Source: Bacteroidota bacterium (GTDB lineage Bacteria > Bacteroidota > Bacteroidia > Bacteroidales > F082). Taken from it: 64,000 nucleotides of DNA. This document shows, piece after piece, positions 36,928-45,547 of this stretch. Each line of letters starts with the position of its first letter. Position 1 is the stretch's first letter. The notes under the pieces are model-generated. The model saw only the letters and a list, made by a program, of their open reading frames with translations. It was not told the origin of the DNA and searched no databases. The DNA lies in NCBI GenBank assembly GCA_018830105.1, contig JAHJTC010000004.1:124001-188000 (forward strand), read 5' to 3'. The position numbers and the translations under genes are program-made.

Positions 36928-37632
36928 ATGGATGTTTTGATTGCAGGAAGTGGCCGGGGCATAGGCTTGGAAATATGTCGGTTATTTTTAATAAAAGCTG
37001 ATGTGCGTCTTATGGCGCTATCCAGAAATATTTCACGATTAACTGAAATCCAAAAGCAGCAGGATAATAAGCATGAGCCCGGGGAATTGATTCCTGTTGC
37101 GATAGATTTTGAAGTCGCCGGATTTACTGATCGACTGAAAGAAACACTTGATTTACATGTGTTTAAACCAAAAATTGTAATTTACAATGCCGGTTTACTT
37201 ATCAATAAAAAGATCAGTGAATTTTCGGAAAATGATTTCGATCGCTTATTTCATGTCAATACAAAAGCGGCTTTTTTATTGATGCAAATGGTTTTGCCTT
37301 ATCTGACGAAACAGGCGCATATGATCACAATTAGTAGCATGGGAGGCTATCAGGGCAGCGCAAAATTTCCGGGTTTGGCACTGTATAGCGCTTCCAAGGC
37401 GGCACTGGCTGTTATGAGCGAATGTTTCGCTGAGGAGTTGCGCGATAATGAGGTAAGTGTGAATAGTCTAGCGCTTGGAGCTGCACAAACTGAGATGCTT
37501 GCTGAAGCCTTTCCGGGTTATGAAGCTCCGCTTTCGGCTGCTCAAATGGCTGAATTTATTGTGGATTTTGCTTGCAATGGCAATAAGTATTTCAACGGAA
37601 AAATATTGCCTGTGTCACTTTCTACTCCGTAG
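36928..37632 (+). CDS. Short-chain dehydrogenase/reductase (SDR)
   Basis: A 234-residue NAD(P)-binding oxidoreductase. The cofactor loop is VLIAGSGRGIGLEICRLF, followed by VIYNAGLLINKKI (NAG motif), TISSMGGYQGSAKF (catalytic Ser region) and YSASKAALAVMSECFAEELR (the YxxxK catalytic pair). The cofactor loop reads GSGRGIG, slightly different from the common TGxxxGIG because the first Thr is Ala. Start taken at the ATG 36928; the longer frame overlaps the lipoprotein gene. Substrate unknown. Confidence 0.85.
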   Translation: MDVLIAGSGRGIGLEICRLFLIKADVRLMALSRNISRLTEIQKQQDNKHEPGELIPVAIDFEVAGFTDRLKETLDLHVFKPKIVIYNAGLLINKKISEFSENDFDRLFHVNTKAAFLLMQMVLPYLTKQAHMITISSMGGYQGSAKFPGLALYSASKAALAVMSECFAEELRDNEVSVNSLALGAAQTEMLAEAFPGYEAPLSAAQMAEFIVDFACNGNKYFNGKILPVSLSTP

Positions 37633-37719
37633 ATATTTTTCAATAATCTCAGTAATTTTTTTTGCATCCCTAAGTTTTACTGTAAACGGGCGGTTATGCT
37701 CCCGGAAGTGAATAATGTT

Positions 37720-37727
37720 TATTTTTG
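37720..37727 (+). promoter_or_regulatory. -7 element for rseC
   Basis: TATTTTTG matches TAnnTTTG exactly and lies 30 bases before the rseC ATG at 37757. A convincing -33 TTTG was not found. Confidence 0.45.
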
Positions 37728-37756
37728 CGAACTAATTGATAGAAAATAAAATCGAA

Positions 37757-38182
37757 ATGTCAAATACTGCAAATGAGGTAGCACATCCTGGTGTCATCAT
37801 TCAAATTTCAGGGCCGATGGCAGAGGTGATGATTCTTTCTAAATCGGCTTGCAATTCGTGTCAGGTCAAAGGAGCATGCAATATGTCGGAGATGGAAGAG
37901 AAAAAAGTTTTTGTTGAACTTCCTCCTGAACACAGCTACAAAAGTGGCCAGCAAGTAAATGTAATAATGAGGCAATCTTTAGGTAATTTTGCTGTTTTTC
38001 TGGGATATATTTTACCTTTCATAATTCTATTACTCACGTTAATCATTATGCTCACATTAGGTTTTGGAGAAGGAATTGCCGGATTAGTCTCACTGGCAAT
38101 ACTCGTTCCTTATTACCTGATACTGCATAATTCAAAGGATAAATTGAGTCAAAAATTCAGTTTTCAGTTGAGTGCTTTATAA
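37757..38182 (+). CDS. rseC: RseC/SoxR-reducing system family protein
   Basis: A 141-residue membrane protein with an N-terminal cysteine cluster (SACNSCQVKGACNMSEM, C-x2-C-x5-C), a short beta domain and two adjacent membrane helices (FAVFLGYILPFIILLLTLII and AGLVSLAILVPYYLIL). RseC proteins are linked to Rnf/Rsx complexes, which in E. coli reduce SoxR, and are usually encoded next to rnfB. Here the rnf operon begins 2.9 kb downstream, separated by a T9SS gene. The start at ATG 37757 is chosen over a TTG at 37736. Confidence 0.85.
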   Translation: MSNTANEVAHPGVIIQISGPMAEVMILSKSACNSCQVKGACNMSEMEEKKVFVELPPEHSYKSGQQVNVIMRQSLGNFAVFLGYILPFIILLLTLIIMLTLGFGEGIAGLVSLAILVPYYLILHNSKDKLSQKFSFQLSAL

Positions 38183-38246
38183 GCTCGTTACAATGAAGTA
38201 TAAATCAGTTATTTATTTTTTATAATCTCCTTCAAAATTTTAGTCC

Positions 38247-40622
38247 ATGAAAAAATTATTTATGCTCTTTTTTCTGCTTCCCTTTGGAGCAGTGGTATTT
38301 GGGCAAACACTTGCTCCGGAGTCACAAGTCTATAGTGCAGAAAAAGTGATCAAAGCAGCCTATTTTGAGAAAACTCAGCCGCTTAGAGATGTTAAGCCAA
38401 TAACACCCGGTGAGCGCAAAAGAGCCTGGAAAAACGATTTAGTAGGTAATGCCACTATCGAAAATCCGCCATTTGACCTGAGTGGTCCAGAGAATGTTGA
38501 TGTAATTGATCCTGCTGTTCAGGAAGATATAAACCGTGACGGCGATTACTGGCCCTTACGTTCGGTAATGGGTTTGGGAAACGTTAATGGCGTTTATCCT
38601 CCTGACACAGACGGTGATGTAGGACCTGATCATTATTTTCTGATGATCAACTCATCCTTTGCTATTTATAATAAAGAAGGCTTACAGCTTTATGGACCTG
38701 CTGATAACAGTACATTATGGGATGGATTTCCGGGCCCATGGAGTGGCACCAACGATGGCGATCCCATTGTGGTGTATGACGAAATGGCTGATCGATGGTT
38801 TGCCAGCCAGTTTGCAGTCAACACCGGCGATGGTTCTTTTTGGGAATTGGTAGCCATTTCTGAAACCGGCGATCCGCTCGGTGCCTGGTATCGTTATGCT
38901 TTTGAGTTTAACTATTTTAATGATTACCCCAAATTTGGTGTGTGGCCAAACGCCTACCTGGGTACGTTTAACTATTTCAATTCCAGTGCAACTGCTTACG
39001 TAGGTGGTGGAGCAGTTGCTATGGATCGCGAGGCCATGCTCAATGGTGATCCAGATGCTGAAATGATTATTTTTCCTATTTCTGGTTCTAAATATGGTAT
39101 TTTGCCCGCAGATTTCGATGGCACGCCTCCTCCTTCAGATGAGCCTGCCTGGTTTGCGCATATGAATCGCACAGGCAACAAAAACCTTGAAATATGGAAA
39201 GCTGATATTGACTGGAACAATCCGGGCACAGCAACTTACAGCCTTCAGAATAGTCTTGTTGTTGACGCCTTTAATGCGAATGTGGGTTCCATTCCGCAGC
39301 CCAATACTACACAAACCCTTGATGCCATTGGTGGACAATTGATGTTCAGACTTCAATACCGCAACTTTGGTGATTACAGTACTTTGGTAGCAAATCATAC
39401 TGTTACGGCGAATGCGCGTGCGGCTATCCGCTGGTACGAGTTGCGTAAAGAAACGAATGACTGGTCCATTTATCAGCAGGGGACATGGCAGCCCGATAAC
39501 GATTATCGCTGGATGGGAAGTATCGCCATGAATGGGAATGGAAATATTGCTGTAGGTTACAGCGTTTCAAGTTCAGAAACATTCCCAAGTATCAGATATA
39601 CAGGGCGCACCGCAGGAGCTCCACTCGGTACATTCAATATGCCTGAGGTTTCTATTATAGAAGGTAGCAGTGCACAAACCAATGTAAGTCGTTGGGGCGA
39701 TTACAGCGCTATGTCTGTTGATCCGGCAGATGACAGCACGTTTTGGTACGCACAGATGTATCGCCTGAGTAGCAACTGGCGCACGCATTTTGCTTCGTTT
39801 AATTTTGCTCCAGGAGTGGCACCTGAAATTGAAGCAGGCGAAGATCAATATATGTGTATCGACCAAACCACTGTTGCAACTACAGCTACTGGTTTAGCTA
39901 TTGAATCGGTAGAGTGGACGACCTCTGGTGATGGTATCATTTTGTACGACGATCGCATGGCAACACTTTTTGCCCCCGGGCCGAATGACAGGGTTTCCGG
40001 CTCAACTTCATTAACAATCGAAGCTACAGGCTTTGACGGGACTGTTGTTTCTGATAGCTTTATGGTTTATATCTACGATTATCCTGAAGCCATTGCCGGA
40101 AATGATACCCTGATTTGTCAGGATGAAGTTATTGAACTTTACGGGCAGGCCAATTTTGCCGATAGCATCGTTTGGCAAAGCAATGGCGATGGTATTTTTA
40201 GCGACGAAAACTTACTATACGCAACCTACGCTCCGGGTGAGCAGGACATCATTAATGGATCAGTTGAGCTTACACTGGCCGTTTTTGCTGAGGATGTTTG
40301 CACTGGCGAAGATAGTGACATATTGGTTTTAACCATTGATAACTGCACAAGTCTTGATGAAAACAGCTTAGGTGCAGCCGTTACAGTTTCACCAAACCCA
40401 AGTAATGGTCAGTTTAAGCTTGATGTTGATAACAAAAATGCAGAAATGTTAAGCTGGGAATTGCTCAACAGCAATGGTAGAGTACTTAGGACTTCCGAAG
40501 GTGTATCTCAGACAAGAAGATATACGATGGACTTTGATTTAACTGACTTTGCCAGAGGGATATATCTATTGCAGATTCGACTTGGCGACAAACAGTTTAC
40601 TGAACGTTTGGTGATTCAATAG
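38247..40622 (+). CDS. Large secreted T9SS type A sorting-domain protein
   Basis: A 791-residue protein with a signal peptide (LFMLFFLLPFGAVVFGQ). The body includes GVYPPDTDGDVGPDHYFLMI, SGTNDGDPIVVYDEMADRWF and FNDYPKFGVWPNAYLGTF, an arrangement suggestive of a large beta-propeller-like surface domain, then two Ig-like segments near 530-690 (IEAGEDQYMCID, AIAGNDTLICQDE). The C-terminal T9SS tail begins VTVSPNPSNGQFKLDVDN and ends with ARGIYLLQIRLGDKQFTERL. No catalytic motif is obvious. It lies between rseC and the rnf operon and is followed by tandem hairpins. Confidence 0.85.
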   Translation: MKKLFMLFFLLPFGAVVFGQTLAPESQVYSAEKVIKAAYFEKTQPLRDVKPITPGERKRAWKNDLVGNATIENPPFDLSGPENVDVIDPAVQEDINRDGDYWPLRSVMGLGNVNGVYPPDTDGDVGPDHYFLMINSSFAIYNKEGLQLYGPADNSTLWDGFPGPWSGTNDGDPIVVYDEMADRWFASQFAVNTGDGSFWELVAISETGDPLGAWYRYAFEFNYFNDYPKFGVWPNAYLGTFNYFNSSATAYVGGGAVAMDREAMLNGDPDAEMIIFPISGSKYGILPADFDGTPPPSDEPAWFAHMNRTGNKNLEIWKADIDWNNPGTATYSLQNSLVVDAFNANVGSIPQPNTTQTLDAIGGQLMFRLQYRNFGDYSTLVANHTVTANARAAIRWYELRKETNDWSIYQQGTWQPDNDYRWMGSIAMNGNGNIAVGYSVSSSETFPSIRYTGRTAGAPLGTFNMPEVSIIEGSSAQTNVSRWGDYSAMSVDPADDSTFWYAQMYRLSSNWRTHFASFNFAPGVAPEIEAGEDQYMCIDQTTVATTATGLAIESVEWTTSGDGIILYDDRMATLFAPGPNDRVSGSTSLTIEATGFDGTVVSDSFMVYIYDYPEAIAGNDTLICQDEVIELYGQANFADSIVWQSNGDGIFSDENLLYATYAPGEQDIINGSVELTLAVFAEDVCTGEDSDILVLTIDNCTSLDENSLGAAVTVSPNPSNGQFKLDVDNKNAEMLSWELLNSNGRVLRTSEGVSQTRRYTMDFDLTDFARGIYLLQIRLGDKQFTERLVIQ

Positions 40623-40665
40623 GCCGCTGAAAACCAATGATTTTATATAGAGTTCTTTAAATATG

Positions 40666-40749
40666 TTCTAAATTGCTGATATTACGGCAATTTAGAAAGT
40701 TTCTAAACAAACCCGGAATACTATTGATTATCAATGTGTTTCGGGTTTG
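40666..40749 (+). terminator. Tandem hairpins, probable terminator region
   Basis: Two hairpins follow the T9SS gene. The first is a perfect 11-bp stem, TTCTAAATTGC (40666-40676) with GCAATTTAGAA (40687-40697), loop 10. The second pairs CAAACCCG (40708-40715) with CGGGTTTG (40742-40749) around an inner ATTGAT-T-ATCAAT palindrome and is followed by TTGTTTT. The second is the better terminator candidate. Confidence 0.55.
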
Positions 40750-40810
40750 TTGTTTTCAGGATTTTTGTAGTTAAACGCGTAAGACATTGATATAGAAACC
40801 TATACAATAA

Positions 40811-40821
40811 TTCTGTCAGAA
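40811..40821. promoter_or_regulatory. Inverted repeat TTCTGTCAGAA, upstream copy
   Basis: An 11-bp inverted repeat (5-bp arms, 1-base centre) 11 bases upstream of the -33 TTG of the likely rnf promoter. An identical copy lies 125 bases downstream at 40936-40946, making the pair a candidate operator. No regulator can be named. Confidence 0.4.
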
Positions 40822-40832
40822 CGAGTTCTTCA

Positions 40833-40862
40833 TTGAAGATGAGGTCAATTATTTTAATTTTG
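40833..40862 (+). promoter_or_regulatory. Likely rnf operon promoter
   Basis: TTG (40833-40835), a 19-base spacer and TAATTTTG (40855-40862, an exact TAnnTTTG match) give a start of transcription near 40870 and an rnf leader of about 170 nt. Confidence 0.5.
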
Positions 40863-40935
40863 CCTTGCTGTTCAATGATAAACAGTAAAGTTATTTGAAA
40901 CTATTACAAACGCTGGAAAGATTTAGGTGCTGTAT

Positions 40936-40946
40936 TTCTGTCAGAA
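40936..40946. promoter_or_regulatory. Inverted repeat TTCTGTCAGAA, downstream copy
   Basis: The second copy of the 11-bp inverted repeat, here extended to TTTCTG-T-CAGAAA, in the rnf leader. It is followed by a short hairpin ACCAA-AATC-TTGGT (40961-40974) and a 10-bp direct repeat AAAATGTGAT at 40984-40993 and 41011-41020. Confidence 0.4.
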
Positions 40947-41042
40947 AATGCTTTATTTTTACCAAAATCTTGGTAGTGCGTTAAAAATGTGATAGTTATT
41001 GGATAATGATAAAATGTGATTGATAACTAAAATTTATATAAA

Positions 41043-41963
41043 GTGAACGAGGTATTACTTTTTGCACTTTTAACACTTGGTCTGCTGGGAACAGTGGCTG
41101 CAGTTATTCTTTACTTTGTTGCTCAGAAATTCAAAGTGATTGAAGACCCTAAGATTGACCTGGTTGATGATGTTTTGCCAAAAGCCAATTGTGGTGGTTG
41201 TGGATTTCCCGGTTGCAGGGCATTTGCCGAAGCACTTGTTAAATCGGCTGATGTTAATAAGTCAATCGATGGACTAAACTGCCCTGTGGGTGGTAATGAC
41301 GTGATGAAGGATGCCGCTGCGATATTAGGCCTTGAGGTGCAAGAGCAGGATCCGTTAATAGCGGTAATCAGGTGTAATGGAAGCAAAGCCAATTCTCCGG
41401 CCAAAATAGATTACGATGGTCCATCAACCTGTGCTTTTGCGCATAATCTGTATGCCGGTGAAGGAGGCTGCCCACATGGATGTCTTGGATTGGGCGATTG
41501 TGTTGCAAGCTGCGATTTTGATGCGATTCACATGAATCCCGAGACAGGATTGCCCGAAGTAAATGATAAATGCGTGGCTTGCGGAGCCTGTGTTAAAGCT
41601 TGCCCACGCGGGATTATAGAGCTGCGGCCTAAAGGAAAAAAAGACCGCCGCATTTTCGTGAGCTGTATCAACGAAGAAAAAGGGGGAGTCGCGAAAAAGA
41701 ACTGTGCAGTAGCCTGTATTGGTTGCTCAAAATGCTTCAAAGTATGTCCGTTCGAGGCCATCACCATGAATAACAACCTGGCGTATATCGACCCGATCAA
41801 ATGTAAATTGTGTCGTAAATGCGTTGAAGTTTGCCCAACTGATGCCATTCATGAACTCAACTTCCCGCCCAGAAAGAAAAAGCCGGAAGTCGTTGAAAAT
41901 ACTACCGAAAAGGAATCAGTGCCTGCCGCATCCAGCGACAACAAAAACGAAACTCAAGCCTAA
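41043..41963 (+). CDS. rnfB: Rnf electron transport complex subunit B
   Basis: The iron-sulfur subunit that passes electrons from ferredoxin into the Rnf complex. The 306-residue protein starts at GTG and has an N-terminal membrane helix (LLFALLTLGLLGTVAAVILY), the [4Fe-4S] Fes-type motif ANCGGCGFPGCRAFAEA with NCPVGG, an extra Cys-rich segment (GGCPHGCLGLGDCVASC), and further ferredoxin motifs (CVACGACVKACP, CIGCSKCFKVCP, CKLCRKCVEVCP). The charged tail (KKKPEVVENTTEKES) is probably unstructured. It is the first gene of rnfBCDGEA, 12 bases before rnfC. Confidence 0.95.
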   Translation: MNEVLLFALLTLGLLGTVAAVILYFVAQKFKVIEDPKIDLVDDVLPKANCGGCGFPGCRAFAEALVKSADVNKSIDGLNCPVGGNDVMKDAAAILGLEVQEQDPLIAVIRCNGSKANSPAKIDYDGPSTCAFAHNLYAGEGGCPHGCLGLGDCVASCDFDAIHMNPETGLPEVNDKCVACGACVKACPRGIIELRPKGKKDRRIFVSCINEEKGGVAKKNCAVACIGCSKCFKVCPFEAITMNNNLAYIDPIKCKLCRKCVEVCPTDAIHELNFPPRKKKPEVVENTTEKESVPAASSDNKNETQA

Positions 41964-41975
41964 TCTGTAATAAAG

Positions 41976-43310
41976 ATGAAGTCATTGAAAACATTTACCA
42001 TAGGGGGTGTGCATCCCGAAGAGAATAAGCGCTCCGCCAATGCGCCAATCCAGCAATTATCGTTCCCCAAACAGGCCATTGTGCCCTTAGGACAAAATCT
42101 GGGTGCGCCTTCCAAACCGATTGTAAAAAGAGGCGATGAAATAAAAACCGGACAACTTATTGCTAAAGGAGAATCTTTTATTTCGGCTAACCTGCATTCT
42201 CCTTTTACAGGGAAAGTGCTTAAAATAGACGATTTGCTGGATAGCTCGGGCTATCGTCGGCCTGCTGTTGTCATTGAAGTGGGTGATGATGTGTGGGAGG
42301 AAGGAATTGATACTTCTGCAGCCCTCAAAAGAGAGATCAGCGACGACAAACAAAGTATTATCGACAAAATCAAAGCAAATGGTATTGTGGGGTTGGGTGG
42401 TGCAACTTTCCCGACGCATGTAAAACTGATGGTTCCGGATGGCAAAAAGGCCGAATTCCTTATCATCAATGGGGTTGAGTGTGAGCCTTATCTCACCTCA
42501 GACCATCGGCTTATGCTTGAAAAGGGCGAAGAAATGTTGATCGGAATAAAAATTCTGATGAAGGCGCTCTCCGTTGATCAAGCCATTGTAGGCATCGAAA
42601 ATAATAAAGCTGATGCCATCAAACACCTCACCGAATTGGCGCAGAAATATGAAGGTATTAGCATTCAGCCGCTTAAAGTGAAATATCCGCAAGGTGGCGA
42701 GAAGCAGTTAATCAAAGCCGCAGTAAACCGCGAGGTTCCTTCTGGAAAATTGCCAATCGAGGTAGGCTGTGTTGTTACTAATGTGGGAACGGCTTTTGCC
42801 GTTTATGAAGCTGTACAGAAGAATAAACCGCTGATTGAAAGGGTAGTTACCGTAACAGGAAAGGCAGTAAGAAAACCTTCAAATTTTATGGTAAGGGTTG
42901 GCACTCCGGTGCAAATGTTGTTGGATGCTGCTGAAGGTTTGCCCGAAAACACCGGAAAGATGATCAATGGTGGCCCCATGATGGGCAAAGCAATTATGAG
43001 CGCTGAGGTGCCAGTAGTAAAAGGCACCTCGGGAATTTTGTTGATGAAGAAGGAGGAAAGTCGTCGCAAAACGCCACAAACCTGTATTCGCTGTTCAAAA
43101 TGTACTACAGTTTGCCCCATGGGTTTAGAGCCTTTCCTATTGGCAAAAATGTCCAGATTGGAACGCTACGAAGAAAGTGAGAAAGAAAGAATTATGGATT
43201 GTATTGAGTGCGGTTCCTGTCAGTTTACCTGTCCGTCACATTTGCCTTTGTTGGACTATTTACGACTTGGAAAACAGCGTGTTGGACAACTTATCAGATC
43301 CCGTAAATAA
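41976..43310 (+). CDS. rnfC: Rnf electron transport complex subunit C
   Basis: The NADH/FMN-binding peripheral subunit. The 444-residue protein has GGVHPEENKRSA at the start, the flavin/NAD region GIVGLGGATFPTHVK, INGVECEPYLTSDHRLM, and two [4Fe-4S] motifs near the C-terminus, CIRCSKCTTVCPMGL and CIECGSCQFTCPSHL. It couples NAD+ reduction or oxidation to ferredoxin and to ion flow through RnfA/D/E. The length matches short RnfC proteins without the long Ala-rich tail seen in E. coli RsxC. Confidence 0.95.
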   Translation: MKSLKTFTIGGVHPEENKRSANAPIQQLSFPKQAIVPLGQNLGAPSKPIVKRGDEIKTGQLIAKGESFISANLHSPFTGKVLKIDDLLDSSGYRRPAVVIEVGDDVWEEGIDTSAALKREISDDKQSIIDKIKANGIVGLGGATFPTHVKLMVPDGKKAEFLIINGVECEPYLTSDHRLMLEKGEEMLIGIKILMKALSVDQAIVGIENNKADAIKHLTELAQKYEGISIQPLKVKYPQGGEKQLIKAAVNREVPSGKLPIEVGCVVTNVGTAFAVYEAVQKNKPLIERVVTVTGKAVRKPSNFMVRVGTPVQMLLDAAEGLPENTGKMINGGPMMGKAIMSAEVPVVKGTSGILLMKKEESRRKTPQTCIRCSKCTTVCPMGLEPFLLAKMSRLERYEESEKERIMDCIECGSCQFTCPSHLPLLDYLRLGKQRVGQLIRSRK

Positions 43311-43323
43311 ATAATAAAAGAGA

Positions 43324-44334
43324 ATGATGAATCAATTTACTATCTCGGGTTCTCCGCACGTGCATGGAGAAGAAAGTGTAAGTAAAGTAATGTACACCGT
43401 TGTGCTGGCGCTTGTTCCTGCTGTGTTGGTTTCTAGCTATTTCTTTGGCCTCGATGCCGTAAGGGTGTTGCTTATTGCAGTACTTTCCTGTTTGTTCTTC
43501 GAATGGGCGATACAAAAATACATCATCAAAGGACCTATTACTATCACTGACGGATCAGCCGTTGTTGCGGGCTTGCTCTTGGCATTTAACGTGCCGGCCA
43601 ACCTTCCCTGGTGGATTCTGGTGATTGGTGCTCTGGTAACCATTGGCATTGCGAAGATGTCCTTTGGCGGACTGGGGAAGAATCCTTTTAATCCCGCTTT
43701 GGTGGGACGTGTTTTTATGCTGATATCTTTTCCGGTTCAAATGACCAGCTGGCCTGTCGCAAAACCTTTGTTTGCTGATGCTGTGACTGATGCAGTAACC
43801 GGGCCTACTGCTTTAGGTTTGCTGAAAGAGGGCATTGATGCGGGTAAAACTGTTGAACAGATTTTAAGTGATCCAAATATGCCGGCTTATCTGGATCGCC
43901 TTACCGGAAATATGAGTGGCTCACTCGGTGAGATGTCGGCCATTGCACTCCTCCTTGGTGGTTTATTTATGATCTGGCGTAAAGTAATTGACTGGCAGGT
44001 GCCATTTTCAATCATTTTTACGGTATTCGCCTTTGCCGGGATTTTCCACCTCATTGACCCAACCTATTATATCGACCCGACTTTTCATTTATTTACAGGT
44101 GGTTTGATGCTGGGAGCTATATATATGGCTACCGATATGGTGAGCTCACCGATGACAATTACCGGGAAATGGATTTATGGTATTGGAATCGGTTTGATAA
44201 CGATCATTATCCGACTGTGGGGTGCTTATCCGGAGGGAATCTCCTTTGCTATCCTGATAATGAATGCGTTTGTGCCATTGATCAATAACAGTTTTAAGCC
44301 CCGACGCTTTGGGGTAAAAGCTGTTTCAAAATAA
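43324..44334 (+). CDS. rnfD: Rnf electron transport complex subunit D
   Basis: A 336-residue membrane subunit with about nine to ten helices that carries a covalent FMN on a threonine. The conserved region FGGLGKNPFNPALVGRVFML is intact. The flavinylation site corresponds to DAVTGPTALG (Asp156 to Thr162); most members read Dxx(S/T)GAT, so Pro161 replaces the Ala that normally precedes the modified Thr. The rest (TGGLMLGAIYMATDMVSSPM) is typical. It is located 14 bases after rnfC and 27 bases before rnfG. A start at the second Met (43327) is equally possible. Confidence 0.93.
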   Translation: MMNQFTISGSPHVHGEESVSKVMYTVVLALVPAVLVSSYFFGLDAVRVLLIAVLSCLFFEWAIQKYIIKGPITITDGSAVVAGLLLAFNVPANLPWWILVIGALVTIGIAKMSFGGLGKNPFNPALVGRVFMLISFPVQMTSWPVAKPLFADAVTDAVTGPTALGLLKEGIDAGKTVEQILSDPNMPAYLDRLTGNMSGSLGEMSAIALLLGGLFMIWRKVIDWQVPFSIIFTVFAFAGIFHLIDPTYYIDPTFHLFTGGLMLGAIYMATDMVSSPMTITGKWIYGIGIGLITIIIRLWGAYPEGISFAILIMNAFVPLINNSFKPRRFGVKAVSK

Positions 44335-44360
44335 TTTAAAAACCTTTAGGCTTAGCAATT

Positions 44361-44942
44361 ATGGCTGGAAAAAAAGAATCTTCGTTTTTCAATATGGTGA
44401 GCACCTTGCTGTTGATCACAGCAATTGCGGCATTGTCGCTGGGTATGGTTTTTAACCTCACCAAGGAACCAATCGCATTGGCAAAGAAAGCCAAGCAGGA
44501 GGCCGCAATAAAGGCTGTTTTGCCTGCTTTTGATGAATTGAAAATAAAGCAGATGAAGTCAGCTTTTGAAGACGATTCCCTGCAGTTTAACCTGGCATTT
44601 AAGGATGGGCAGTTGGTTGGTTCGGCTATTAATACCTTTACCAAAAAGGGATTTAGTGGCAATATAAAATTGATGGTGGGTTTATTGCCCGATGGTACAA
44701 TCAATAATATTTCGGTGCTTGAACACAAAGAAACCCCGGGTCTTGGTGATAAAATGCAGAAAGCAAAATCACCATGGAGCGAGCAGTTTAATGGAAAACA
44801 TCCTGATAGTTTTAATTTTGATGTAACCAAAGATGGGGGAGAGGTTGATGCAATAACGGCTGCCACCATCAGCTCGAGGGCTTATGTTGATGCTGTAAAA
44901 CGTGCTGTTGCCACGTATAACGAAAATAAAGAAGGGATATAG
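44361..44942 (+). CDS. rnfG: Rnf electron transport complex subunit G
   Basis: A 193-residue subunit with one N-terminal membrane helix (MVSTLLLITAIAALSLGMVF) and a periplasmic FMN-binding domain. The motif EVDAITAATISSRAYVDAV contains the Asp163-x-x-Thr-Ala-Ala-Thr169 flavinylation site, with Thr169 the expected FMN attachment residue; LEHKETPGLGDKM is also typical. ApbE, which would attach the flavin, is not encoded in this window. It ends two bases before rnfE. Confidence 0.94.
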   Translation: MAGKKESSFFNMVSTLLLITAIAALSLGMVFNLTKEPIALAKKAKQEAAIKAVLPAFDELKIKQMKSAFEDDSLQFNLAFKDGQLVGSAINTFTKKGFSGNIKLMVGLLPDGTINNISVLEHKETPGLGDKMQKAKSPWSEQFNGKHPDSFNFDVTKDGGEVDAITAATISSRAYVDAVKRAVATYNENKEGI

Positions 44943-44944
44943 TT

Positions 44945-45532
44945 ATGAATAAACAGATGCAAAACTTTACCAAAGGTTTTATAAAAGAAAATCCTGTTTT
45001 TGCCCAGCTGTTAGGCCTTTGTCCTACGCTTGGTGTTACCACCAGTGCAATCAATGGGATGGGAATGGGATTGGCGACAGCCTTTGTGTTAATCATGTCG
45101 AATCTGGTGATTTCAATCATTAAGGATTTTATTCCTGATAAAGTGCGTATCCCATCATTTATTGTGATTATAGCATCTTTTGTTACCATCGTTGAATTGG
45201 TGATGCAGGGATTTGCGCCGGCTTTGTTTGATCAGCTTGGCTTGTTTATTCCACTTATCGTTGTAAACTGCCTTGTTTTAGGAAGAGCCGAGGCCTTTGC
45301 CTCAAAGAACACAGTTTTCACTTCGGTGATTGATGGTTTAGGTATGGGGCTCGGATTCACCTTTGCGCTTACCGTTTTGGGCGGTGTTCGCGAAATACTT
45401 GGCAGTGGCGCTATCTTTAATTTCAAGCTTATCCAGGGCGATTTAATGCTTGTGTTTGTTCTGGCTCCTGGTGCTTTTATTGCACTCGGTTACCTGATTG
45501 CTTTGTCTAATAAGTTTTTAAGATCCAAATAA
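44945..45532 (+). CDS. rnfE: Rnf electron transport complex subunit E
   Basis: A 195-residue membrane subunit with six helices, homologous to RnfA. The N-terminal FIKENPVFAQLLGLCPTLGV and the central VNCLVLGRAEAFASKN (conserved Cys and Asn) are the signature of RnfE/NqrD. With RnfA it forms the transmembrane core that holds a [2Fe-2S] cluster between the two conserved cysteines. The spacing to rnfA is 15 bases. Confidence 0.95.
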   Translation: MNKQMQNFTKGFIKENPVFAQLLGLCPTLGVTTSAINGMGMGLATAFVLIMSNLVISIIKDFIPDKVRIPSFIVIIASFVTIVELVMQGFAPALFDQLGLFIPLIVVNCLVLGRAEAFASKNTVFTSVIDGLGMGLGFTFALTVLGGVREILGSGAIFNFKLIQGDLMLVFVLAPGAFIALGYLIALSNKFLRSK

Positions 45533-45547
45533 TAAAACCAGCAGACC

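Noticed and set aside
37676..37716. Inverted repeat CGGG...CCCG upstream of rseC
   Set aside because: Only four base pairs with a long loop; not distinguishable from chance.
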